Assembly: GCA_030267565.1 (NCBI GenBank)
Contig: BRXU01000002.1
Span: 1,116,001-1,180,000 of the forward strand
Length of the DNA: 64,000 bases
Origin: Pleodorina starrii
Lineage: Eukaryota > Chlorophyta > Chlorophyceae > Chlamydomonadales > Volvocaceae
Direction of reading: 5' to 3'
Shown: positions 12,486 to 22,400 of the stretch, piece after piece
Position numbering within the stretch: the stretch's first letter is position 1
Layout of the letters: every line of letters begins with the position of its first letter
Program-made: the position numbers and the translations under genes
The notes under the pieces: model-generated
Databases searched by the model: none
Seen by the model: only the letters and a program-made list of their open reading frames with translations
Told to the model about the DNA's origin: nothing

Positions 12486-15400
12486 TCACGGCGTGCACGC
12501 CACCTCCTTCTGCTCGGCCTCCTGCGGCGACTGCTCCAGAGCCTCCAGTCGCGCCATCGCGTCCCGCACCTGCGCAGGCGGGGCACCAAGGAAGCGTCCT
12601 TGCAAGCTGGGCCCTCAGCGGTACTCTGGTACAAGGGAATTAGAGTACAAGAAACTAGGCCCAGGATCGCCGCACTTCCTGAGGGGCAACCCCCCTTCAT
12701 TCCCTAATAACTTTTTTGCGTTTGGTTTCCGTCTCGTATGGAAAATGGGGCGGCTTTAACACGCGCGGCTTCAACAGATACCCAGCCAACGCTCGACCCG
12801 CTCACGCATAGGCTTACGCGAGGCTTGCGCGCAGCACAGCGATTACCGGTAGCTCACCATCTTCTTCCGCGCCAGTTTCTCCGACACGAACTCCATGCGC
12901 TTCTCCTTCAGAGCCTCCCGCCGCCGCGCGCGGCGGGCCACGCGCCCCTCGCGTGTGCGGCCCGTCGAGATGATGGGCCCCGCCTCATCTCGGTCCGCGT
13001 AGTTGCCCCACGCGCCTGCCGCCGTCGGAAGCCGTCGTCCATGCACGGGCCACACACAAGAAAGAGTCAGCAAGCCGCCGACGGGACACCGACCCAGATC
13101 GCTTCTCACATTCGGGCGGCGCCGAACCATTGCCCCCCTCCAACCAGCTCCGGTGCCCCCCCGCGTGGCCCAGGCCAAGTTGTTGAAACAGAGGAGCAGA
13201 CCGAGCTCCGACGTTGGGCGCCCTGAGTATACCCCAGCACAGGCCCTTCCGCGGCAGCAACAAGCATCACCCGAATGCCACATATGCCTTCCTTAGCGCG
13301 CCCACCCGCCTTGCCCTCGCCTTGGCCTTGCTCCGCACCGCAGGAAGCTCCGCCCGGACGCCCGCCCGCACACCCGCCCATTCAACCTTCCCGCCCCGCC
13401 CAGCCCGCCCAGCCCCTCCATCCACCCACCGTAGTGGCCTCCGTCGACCTTGGCCGGCCGCAGCAACCGCGGCGCACTCATGCACGCCTCGCAGCAGCAG
13501 CCGTCAAATCGCTGCTTGCAGGCGGCGCAAGCGATGAAGAGCTCATTGCAGTCAATGTTGGCGCAGTTGACGTGCGGCAGCTGCGAATCAGGGGAGCCGC
13601 ACAGAGAGCAGGGCACGGCCGCGCGAAGCGCACCCGCCTCTGCGCCGACGGCGGATGCGCGGTGGGCAGAGGTCGGGGCGTCCGCGCCACCTGGAGATAA
13701 GTGAATTGGCGTGAGCAGCAATAGGTGCCAAGATGACCGTTTCGCACTGCAGCGGCGTTCCGCGGGTTTCCAAGACGCCGTTGCAGTGGAAGATGCGCGA
13801 TCTGGAGCGCAAAGCATTGCAAAAAAAAATTTACTCGCCACGCCCTCCCTGGCGCCGCGTCCGCGGCTCTCCCGGAAGAAAGGGAAGGCCGCGCAGCGGC
13901 GGCTCGCCTGAACGCGCGGAGGGCAGTTCCTCTACGATTTGGCGCGCACAGAAAAGCCAAATTTCCCGCAGTACCTTCGCTGCTGGCCGGGATCGCCATG
14001 CGCGCATCGAAGACAAACAGGCTTCCCTTCCAGTGCGCGCCGCCCTCCTGCCGGAAGTAGTTCTGCACGCCGCCCTCCAGCGTGTACAGGTTGTTGTAGC
14101 CCTTCTTCCGGAGAAACGTCGAGTAGACGTCGCAGCGGATGCCGCCGGTGCAGTACATCTGCGCGGTGCGGAGGGACGGAGGGCAGCGCGCGATGCCCGT
14201 GGGAGGGTGTGACGCCCATGGCGAAAGGCGAAAGGTGCGGCTGACGAAGGCCCGCAACGGAACTTTAACCGACTGCCACTCGCAACGCAAAAAAACCATA
14301 AAAACGGTCATGGCGCCGCCACGCCACCGCGGTAGGGCAGCCCTTTTCGACATACCAAAGCGGCGGACCCTGGAAGCAACCCTTCACCCACCGGACCCTG
14401 GCCAGCCTCTCACCTTCAGTGCGTGAAAACCCTAAAACCCTAAAACCCTGAAACCAACCCTAAAACGATTTGAACGGAAACCATGTACCGTCAAGAGCCC
14501 GTTCCCCTGCCAGCCAGCGCACCATGACAGGCGCGTCCTTGTCCACAACCTTCAGGTATCCCGGCACCTCCTGCTCGCCCTCGCCGACGGGCGTCTCCGC
14601 AAACACCTCCTCCGCCGGTCGCTCCGCGCCCTCGAAGTGCCCCGCGTCCCACTCGTAGTCGTTGCGCACATCGAGCACCACGATGTCCTTATCCTGTCAG
14701 GAGAGGAGAGGATGCGCATCCAGGCCAAACAAAGGGACGTGTCTTTAGGGAACATAGCGGGTTGCGCGGGTGGCATGGAGCAAATGGGTGTCCTGTAGAG
14801 AACGAGCGGCAGAGATGGCTGGCGCAGAGCCATGGGGATGCAGTAGGACAGTCAAAAGAGGCAAGCGGACAGGCAAGGGGAAGGGAGACGCGCAGTAAGG
14901 TAGGGGTAAGCTGTCGGGGTGCTGCTTAAACGCTCGCCAGGGAGTATTAGGTCCGTCGAACGGCTGCGGTGATGCTGCGGTGAAGAGCAACAAGACGACA
15001 GCGATGAAGTGGACAGTGGCGGCACCGGTAGACGACGGCTGGCGGCAAAGAAAACAAATGTTGCATTGCTCATTGACCCTTGCGGCACGGATGGAACTGC
15101 CGCTTGGGTAAGCAAACAAGGCGTGGTTTCTGTTGTGGCACGTAAATAGAGCCCGAACGGCAACGGTGTTTTAGTCCGCCGGGCTGATCCGACCACACGC
15201 CGGGCTAAAACCGAAATGACTAATAGTGTACTGTAGCATTGCTCATTGACCCTTGCGGCACGGATGGAACTGCCGCTTGGGTAAGCAAACAAGGCGTGGT
15301 TTCTGTTGTGGCACGTAAATAGAGCCCGAACGGCAACGGTGTTTTAGTCCGCCGGGCTGATCCGACCACACGCCGGGCTAAAACCGAAATGACTAATAGT

Positions 15401-17795
15401 GTACTGTAGCATTGCTCATTGACCCTTGCGGCACGGATGGAACTGCCGCTTGGGTAAGCAAACAAGGCGTGGTTTCTGTTGTGGCACGTAAATAGAGCCC
15501 GAACGGCAACGGTGTTTTAGTCCGCCGGGCTGATCCGACCACACGCCGGGCTAAAACCGAAATGACTAATAGTGTACTGTAGCATTGCTCATTGACCCTT
15601 GCGGCACGGATGGAACTGCCGCTTGGGTAAGCAAACAAGGCGTGGTTTCTGTTGTGGCACGTAAATAGAGCCCGAACGGCAACGGTGTTTTAGTCCGCCG
15701 GGCTGATCCGACCACACGCCGGGCTAAAACCGAAATGACTAATAGTGTACTGTAGCATTGCTCATTGACCCTTGCGGCACGGATGGAACTGCCGCTTGGG
15801 TAAGCAAACAAGGCGTGGTTTCTGTTGTGGCACGTAAATAGAGCCCGAACGGCAACGGTGTTTTAGTCCGCCGGGCTGATCCGACCACACGCCGGGCTAA
15901 AACCGAAATGACTAATAGTGTACTGTAGCATTGCTCATTGACCCTTGCGGCACGGATGGAACTGCCGCTTGGGTAAGCAAACAAGGCGTGGTTTCTGTTG
16001 TGGCACGTAAATAGAGCCCGAACGGCAACGGTGTTTTAGTCCGCCGGGCTGATCCGACCACACGCCGGGCTAAAACCGAAATGACTAATAGTGTACTGTA
16101 GCATTGCTCATTGACCCTTGCGGCACGGATGGAACTGCCGCTTGGGTAAGCAAACAAGGCGTGGTTTCTGTTGTGGCACGTAAATAGAGCCCGAACGGCA
16201 ACGGTGTTTTAGTCCGCCGGGCTGATCCGACCACACGCCGGGCTAAAACCGAAATGACTAATAGTGTACTGTAGCATTGCTCATTGACCCTTGCGGCACG
16301 GATGGAACTGCCGCTTGGGTAAGCAAACAAGGCGTGGTTTCTGTTGTGGCACGTAAATAGAGCCCGAACGGCAACGGTGTTTTAGTCCGCCGGGCTGATC
16401 CGACCACACGCCCAACTATTAATGTTATTACAAATCACTGTTGCATTGCCCAGTGCCCTACAGCGAAAACGGTGCCCCAACAAACTGGCGTAGAACTCAG
16501 CTCCTAGTGACCCACATCCATTTCCACTGGGAAGGGCGCGCATGCAGCGCATCTCGCGCCCGCGCCCCCCCCCACAAGACAATAAAGCTACGGAGCTGCA
16601 CACACGCAAGCGCGCGCCCGCCCGCCCGCCCGATGGACGCACCCACCTTTGCCTGGGCAATCATCTCCTTCCACTTTGCGGGCTCCAGCGGCGTGGCGCG
16701 CGCAGCGGGGTCCGTGATGGGCATCGCCTCCATGCCGCCCGCGAGGCTGATCAAGTTGGGCTTGTACTTTAGGCGCAGCTTGGGAAACGCATGGCCGTCC
16801 GCGGGCCATACCGTATAGAAAAGACCCTGGGAACGGCGGATAATGAAGAAGGCACCAAAACCAAGAGAACCGGGGGGCGGGGGAGTGCGCATGATGAGCG
16901 GGTGTTTTCCCAAGAACACACACACAGGACGCTGTCCTGTGACGATTACGGCGCAGCGGTTAGCACTTCCCGGTGCAGTGTGCGGACAAGGTGGTACGCC
17001 CCTCCTCAACAAAGGAGTGCTTCGGCGGTCTCCCGTATGTGGGCGGGTTAGCGCCCCCGGCCAGTGTCGGCCCGGCAGATATGTAACAGTTACACACACA
17101 CACAGAGACCGCCGCGGGCTGCCTTTTGTAGGCGAGGGAGGCTTTAGGGAGCGGGTATAGCGAGAGTGAGGCGAGTTGGCGAGGTGCCGCCTAGTGCGAA
17201 CTATAGCCCCGTCACCTAGCCCGCTGCCGCAAGGCCCGCGCCCGACCTCCTGCCGCCTCGAGGCCAAGCGGAGCTCTGGAGCTCGGCCTCTAGGGGCCAC
17301 CCCCCGGCCTCTCCGGGGCCGTCGTAGTAGGAGTAGTAGCAGGGGTAGGACGCGCGCTGTCTTGGGTTCTCCTTTGGTGCTGACCGCCCACGAGCCGGAC
17401 CAAGCTCGGGGCAGGTTCTCAGCGCTTTGTTTTCGCGCCTAGAGGAGCACCGCCAGCCGGTAGCAGGCCGGCCGGGCGCCCCGGCGCTGCAAGGACTTCA
17501 GGGCGGGCAGGACAGCGCGGGCGCCGCGTAGCGCGCCGGCGCGACTGCTGTTTGTGCGGACGAAGGGCCCAGCTGCCGTATATGGCAGGCTGTGAGCTCA
17601 AGCTTTTGGGGAGCCGCTGCGCCGTACACCCGTATATGGGGTGTACGACGCAGCCAGCTCCGCGTCGAGCAGGAGGGGGTAGCGGCCCCTCACGCCCTTC
17701 TCCCACCGCAAGGGGGAGAGTGCTTAGGCGGTCTTTCCGTCGGGGCTGGGTTAGCAGCCCCTGGCCAGCGTCAGGGCCCGGTCAGATACTGTAAC

Positions 17796-17832
<37 letters not shown>

Positions 17833-18936
17833 GAAGCGTGCGGTTGGCGGCCCTGAAGTCCGGAGCAACTAACAATGACACCGCAGCGGGCAGCTGTTAG
17901 GCGAGCAGCCCCAGACAATTGCATGATGTGGGTTCGGGAGGGGGGCCTGCGGCGCGGACGATTGCAGCGGAAGGAGGCCAGGCCAGGGTGCCACGAAGGG
18001 GCGACCGTGCCAGTATGGGCATGCATAGCAAGCGACCCACCCAAATCGACCTGCGTGGTTGCCGTGCCGCACCGGGCACCGCCGTGGGACCCATTCTTCC
18101 TGCCGTACCGCCCTGCGGCCTGCAACCCCTCTCCTTCATCAATTCAACAGCTCGGCACGCCATGCCCCTTGCCCCCACACCTGGAACCCGGGCTGCTGCT
18201 TAACCCACTCCGCGTAGGTGGTTGCGTGCTCGACGGTGCCGCCGTACTGCGAGTTCATGCCCTGGGACGAAATGTAGATTCGTCCGCGGATGTCGAGCCC
18301 GAGCCGCTCGATGAAACGCCGGTGCTCTTCCACGGTCTGCGTTTTGGGGGTTTGGAGATGCATAACTAAGGGCGTGAGTGAGTGGTGGTGGTGGTGATGC
18401 TGGTGGCGCACAATGCGGAGGAGACCGGGTCAGATGGGAATAAATTTGGGGGGGAATTCCAAAATATGGGCCGCAACAATAGGAGGTGTCGTGGCCCGAA
18501 TGGCGCCTGACGTTGGTCCGCGAGGGGCCGATGCCTGCTGCTGGCTTCAAGCTACGGGGCCGTGCCGCTGGGCCATGCAAAGCGTCATTGAAAGGCGGAT
18601 ACTCCTTACCGCCTGCGGGTCTGCTATCGGCGTTAGGTGGTAGAAGTTCAAGACGCAGTAGGCTGACGGGTCTGTGGGCGGGACGAGCTGTGGCGGCAGC
18701 GCGGACGGGGACGCCGTCGGCACGCTCGTCGACGCCACCGCCTCATGGAGAAGCGCGTCGTCTGCCCGGCAGAGGACGCGGCGTTGGTGCTGGCGCCATT
18801 CGAGGACCGGCTGAGCACAGCAGCTATGGTGGTGGTTGTGGTGGAGCGGCGAAGGGTGTGGAAGCAGCACCAGCGGTGCTGATGCGCCACGGGCCTGAGC
18901 CTTATTGCAATGCGGAACTCGAGTGTTCTGCAGCAT
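12486..18936 (-). CDS. STR7: Rhodanese-domain tRNA-hydroxylase-like protein (STR7/TSTD2/TrhO family)
   Basis: Eight exons give about 506 residues: 18936-18610, 18336-18181, 16826-16647, 14693-14523, 14158-13975, 13690-13430, 13015-12858 and 12569-12486. The family order is intact. It begins with [18 protein letters not shown] and [10 protein letters not shown], then [18 protein letters not shown]. The rhodanese domain follows with [16 protein letters not shown] and the active-site loop [10 protein letters not shown] (catalytic Cys281), then a Cys-rich zinc-binding segment (CSLCG..CANIDC..CAAC..CCCEAC). Bacterial TrhO makes 5-hydroxyuridine at tRNA position 34; plant STR7 and human TSTD2 are homologues. 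The final exon is inferred from donor ATG|GTGAGC and acceptor GCGCAG|GTGCGG, which extend a charged helix; without that splice the protein ends MVSYR at 12843. The first exon (residues 1-109) is poorly conserved and may be an organelle-targeting region; its ATG is provisional. The long introns are full of repeats, described separately. Confidence 0.9.
14427..14467 (+). repeat. Telomere-like CCCTAAAA tract in an STR7 intron
   Basis: Three to four near-perfect CCCTAAAA units, some degenerate, lie within the intron 14522-14159. On the sense (minus) strand of the gene they read TTTTAGGG, the telomere repeat of Chlamydomonas and relatives, and begin about 55 nt downstream of the 5' splice site. 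A second such tract lies in the F-box gene. Confidence 0.85.
15066..16412. repeat. 173-bp tandem satellite, about 7.8 copies
   Basis: The unit beginning TTGCTCATTGACCC starts at 15066, 15239, 15412, 15585, 15758, 15931, 16104 and 16277, exactly 173 bp apart. The last copy breaks off at about 16412. Every copy I compared is identical. Each unit carries an inverted repeat: GTTTTAGTCCG pairs with CGGGCTAAAAC, an 11-bp stem with one T:G wobble. The array sits wholly within the STR7 intron 16646-14694. Both flanks contain a TGTTGCATTGC sequence (15059 and 16440), which may mark a former insertion or duplication boundary. Open frames repeated in each unit are by-products of the tandem structure. 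Confidence 0.97.
16917..17107 (+). mobile_element. Candidate tRNA-derived short retroposon in STR7 intron
   Basis: The segment starts with a tRNA-like stretch, GGCGCAGCGGTTAGCAC, that resembles a pol III A-box region. It ends in a CA-rich tail near 17092-17104. Its 3' part (about 17005-17104) is similar to a second segment at 17695-17830, with shared blocks GGCGGTCT, GGGTTAGC, GGCCAG and GCAGATA/TCAGATA before the CA run. A SINE with a microsatellite tail is the simplest reading. Target-site duplications were not clear. Confidence 0.4.
17616..17654. repeat. Long perfect hairpin in STR7 intron
   Basis: Arms GCTGCG+CGTACACCC (17616-17621, 17623-17631) and GGGTGTACG+CGCAGC (17639-17647, 17649-17654) pair perfectly around a GTATATG loop, with a single C/A mismatch pair inside the stem. 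A smaller hairpin, CTGCC-GTATAT-GGCAG, lies just upstream near 17571-17586 and has the same loop core. Confidence 0.8.
17695..17830 (+). repeat. Second copy of the CA-tailed intronic repeat, with (AC)17
   Basis: This segment is a diverged copy of the 3' part of the element at 16917-17107. It ends in an uninterrupted AC dinucleotide run at 17797-17830, the longest dinucleotide repeat in the window. Confidence 0.6.
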
Positions 18937-19469
18937 CTGGCCCCAAATCCTGGGTCCTCAGGCTGCAACAACCAAGTGGCACCGGCTGGTGCTGCTGAAA
19001 GCTCCAAGTATGTAAATTTGTGGCAGGTCCTAACAGGTATATTATTACCGTTATGCACTGCAAAAACTCTACAAAGGAGTTCGGCGGCATTGGACCGTGA
19101 TAATTGCGGCGCACGGCCCCCATACCCGCATCAGTACTCTGTACATCATCGCCGGTTCCGGCAGTCGCGAAAGTTGTTGGTACGAAGCAACTGTTCCTAG
19201 TTCTTTGTTTCTGGTTGTAACATTTTGTAACGCTAGGTAGATTCATGTTCTGCTCCACTACTGGGAGAGGCGACAGCTGACGATGACCACGCCACGTTAG
19301 AATACAAAATATGCACTTTGAGCATGAAGAAAAATAACTTACACCTTCACGGTTCTTGGATGACTTCACTATGGCGGTCGTGGTGAATGGTTGAACGAGT
19401 CGGGAGACAGCCCTCCGGTTAGCGACAGCCCTCCGTTTCACGAAAGTCACATGGGCACCGGATGATATC
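18937..19469. promoter_or_regulatory. Divergent promoter region, STR7 / PI4K beta
   Basis: About 530 bp separate two start codons facing outward. The region is richer in A and T than the flanking exons and contains no open frame that can be spliced to either gene. It must carry both 5' untranslated regions and probably a shared promoter. No specific element can be called. Confidence 0.4.
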
Positions 19470-22400
19470 ATGTTTAAGTCGCTAAGCAAACCAGGAACAG
19501 CAGGCGAAGCTGTAAGCGGGAAGGCAGGGGGCGACTCGCTCCTGAAGGAACTACAGAGTTCACCCTTGGATGTGTGGAGAGTGTTACGGTACGTTATCCT
19601 AGGCTGTTGTTTGTTGGCAGGCATGTTTGGGGGGCACAGAGGTGATGCTGAATGATGAGTCGACCTCCATCGCAGGATTTTATTCGAGCACCCGCATCCG
19701 GGAATTCAGGAATACGTCTGTAACCGACTTCCAGAACTTGGGGAGGCGATTGTTGAGCGATACCTGCTGCAGTTGGTATACCTTGCCGTGAGCAAGCCAG
19801 GGCAGCACCTTGAGCGCGTAATATTGCTCCTATGTGCAAGGTCATTCCGCGTCGCAATCAAGGCAAGCGCTGATGGGGTAGCCTGGGTGCCCGGGGTGAG
19901 GGTTTGGCCTCCCTGTCTGTGCTTGACAGCCTTCATGACGCGTTTCCCGCAGACACAATGGCTGCTGGTGGCGCTGTGTCAGGACCACCCCAAAAGCAGG
20001 GCGTTGGAGGCCTTCCGGGACCAGGCTTACAAGGCGGCCTTGGAGGGCAAATGGGTGCGTCCACGGGGTGCACGGCGAACACAACACATCACCATATGCG
20101 CGAGTCGCCTGCTGGCGACCGCTGTGCACGGAGGGCATCAATTAATTTTGGGCGTGTGGCAAAAACTCGGACTCGCACAGCACAGATGCGTGATGCATTT
20201 GGTCGGGCATGCCCTCGCCGCAAGCAGCCCCCAATCCCGCAGTCCGCATCCCCACCTCGTGCCCCGACACGAACCCGCCCTCACTTCTTGCGTCTCACCC
20301 TCCAGGAGGTCCCCATTCGCTCTGCGAAGCTGGATCCGCTCAGCCCTAACAACAGCGCGCAGTTCAGCCCGCCGTTCTGCAGTCCCACCAACTCATACAT
20401 GGCGACCCACCTCGCCACCGTCAGCCAGTTCGGCCGGGAAATGCCGCCGCAGTGCGTCGCGATCCAGCCGCCCGGTAGCATGGTCATGTCGCCACCCGGG
20501 GCGTCGTCCAGCTCCGCCGGGTTCGGGGCCGCCGTTAGGCAAGCGGGGGACGGCGGCGCGCCTGCCGCACTGCACCGGCGGGGCGGCGCAATGCCGGCGC
20601 TGGCATGCCTGTTGCCGCCTGAGCAGCGGAACAGCGGGGCCGGGTCTGTTGCGGCGTCGACGGCGGACTCGAGTTCAGGGACAGCGGTAGCGCAGCAGCT
20701 GCTTCAGCAGCAGCGGCACTCGACAGATGCCGATGCTGCGGCCGGCAGCCCAGCCTGGCTGGACGAAAACGGTGTCTCGGCCCTTGCGCCCGCCATAAGG
20801 ACGTCGCCGCCTGTAGCATCACACGGTGCCGGGGGCCCTGCCGCCAGCGGTGACACATTCGCCGACGGTTCCGGCGCCACAGCCGCACCCGCACCCGCTA
20901 CAATCCTTCCAGTCGCCAGTTCGGGCAGACCAGCCCCTGCTGCGGCTCCTGTCCCGGTCGCTTCGGCGAGCGTGGTCGCACATCCCTCCGCGACAGGGGT
21001 CCGGCATACCGGCGCGCCGGCACCCGGCACCAGTACCAGCGCCTTCAGCAACGGGGTCGGCGCCAACATCGCGGAGCGGATTCAGGCGCTGCGGCGGGAG
21101 CTTGGCGAGGGGGAGGGCGTGAGCGCGCTGCTGGAGCGCGCCAAACAGCAGGGTATGGCCACTGTGGCGGCGCCGGACGACGACCCGCTACTGAGCGACG
21201 ACGAGCTGAGCAACCGGCCCATGTCGCCGCTGTCGCGGCTGCGCTTCGACACGTTTGGTGCCACTCTGGACTTTGTGGATGCACTCTGCGACGCGTCGTC
21301 GTCGTTGACCAACTACTCGCAGGCAAGGTCGCCGTGTGGGCCCTGGAAGCCCTGCGGGGCGGTGAAGCGGGGTACCGGAGAGCGCTTCGCCGGGCGGGCT
21401 GTGCCGTTAAGCCGCGGTGTTATCGGCTAGCCAAGAGGCCAGCCAGTTGCATACGCATGGGGCGCCCATCAAGCGCAGTTACCATAGTAGGGCCTCTGAA
21501 GTGATCTCGGTCTACAGGACCCTGGCGTGACTCGGCATGTCTCTGCCAGGTTATCAGGCCTGTTTCTTGAGGCTAGTAAGATGGAGGACCAGCCCTGTAT
21601 CTGATGCGGCAACACCATCCAAGTGACCTGACTGACTGAGCGCGCGGGTTGCGCTCCGCCATGCTTGGATCTTGCAGGAGGAGCGCCAGCGGGCGCTGCG
21701 GGCTGGGCTGGATCACATCAACGGCGAGATCGAGAAGGCGAACCGCCGCGAGGTGGCCATCTGGTTCCCCATGGGGCGGCGGGGCGACCGCGTGCTGGGG
21801 ATCGCCGCGCAGGAGGCGGTGCTGCTGAATTCACGGGAAAAGGTGAGCTCATGAGCCATGGGTCGCTCCAAGGGGCCGCTGATTTGCTATGGGCCCGGAT
21901 GCCGTGAAGCCCGGATGCCCGTGAAGCCCGGATGCCGTGCCGTGAGAGACCGTCGCGCTACCCTAAAAGAGGTCACGTCTATCCCGCCTAAGAGCCCAGT
22001 GAGGGGCGTCTCCCCGAGTCACAGCGCCCCGCCGTCGTGGCCTGTCCCCGCGCTTGCAGTTATAAAACACACAAACGCCTCCGCCTGCCATTGCCACGTT
22101 GGCTGCACCCGTGCCTCCTATTGCCCCCCAGGCGCCCTTCATGTTGTTCGTGGAGGTTCTGGAGGGCCAGAACGAGTGCGGTGACGAAAGCGTCGGTGCA
22201 GATGCGTTCGTCGACCTTACCTCGCCTACGGGCGTCGACGTCAAGGCGCGTTTGGAGGCGCTTAGCTGCAACGGCAGAGCCGTCGGCGGCGGAGGCCTCA
22301 GCGCGTCCATGATGGCGGCCAACCCGGGACTGAAGCTGGAGTTTGGGCGGCGGGAGACGTACGGCATTGCGCTGACCGGGATCGGGGCCCAGCACCAGCT

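Noticed and set aside
14427..14467. Telomere tract as evidence of a chromosome end or a misassembly
   Set aside because: Conserved exons of one gene continue on both sides in the correct order and phase, so it is interstitial.
15220..16330. Series of identical 81-residue open frames on the minus strand (peptide starting MFAYPSGSS)
   Set aside because: They arise once per 173-bp satellite unit, extend across unit borders and have no splice or domain support; they are shadows of the tandem repeat.
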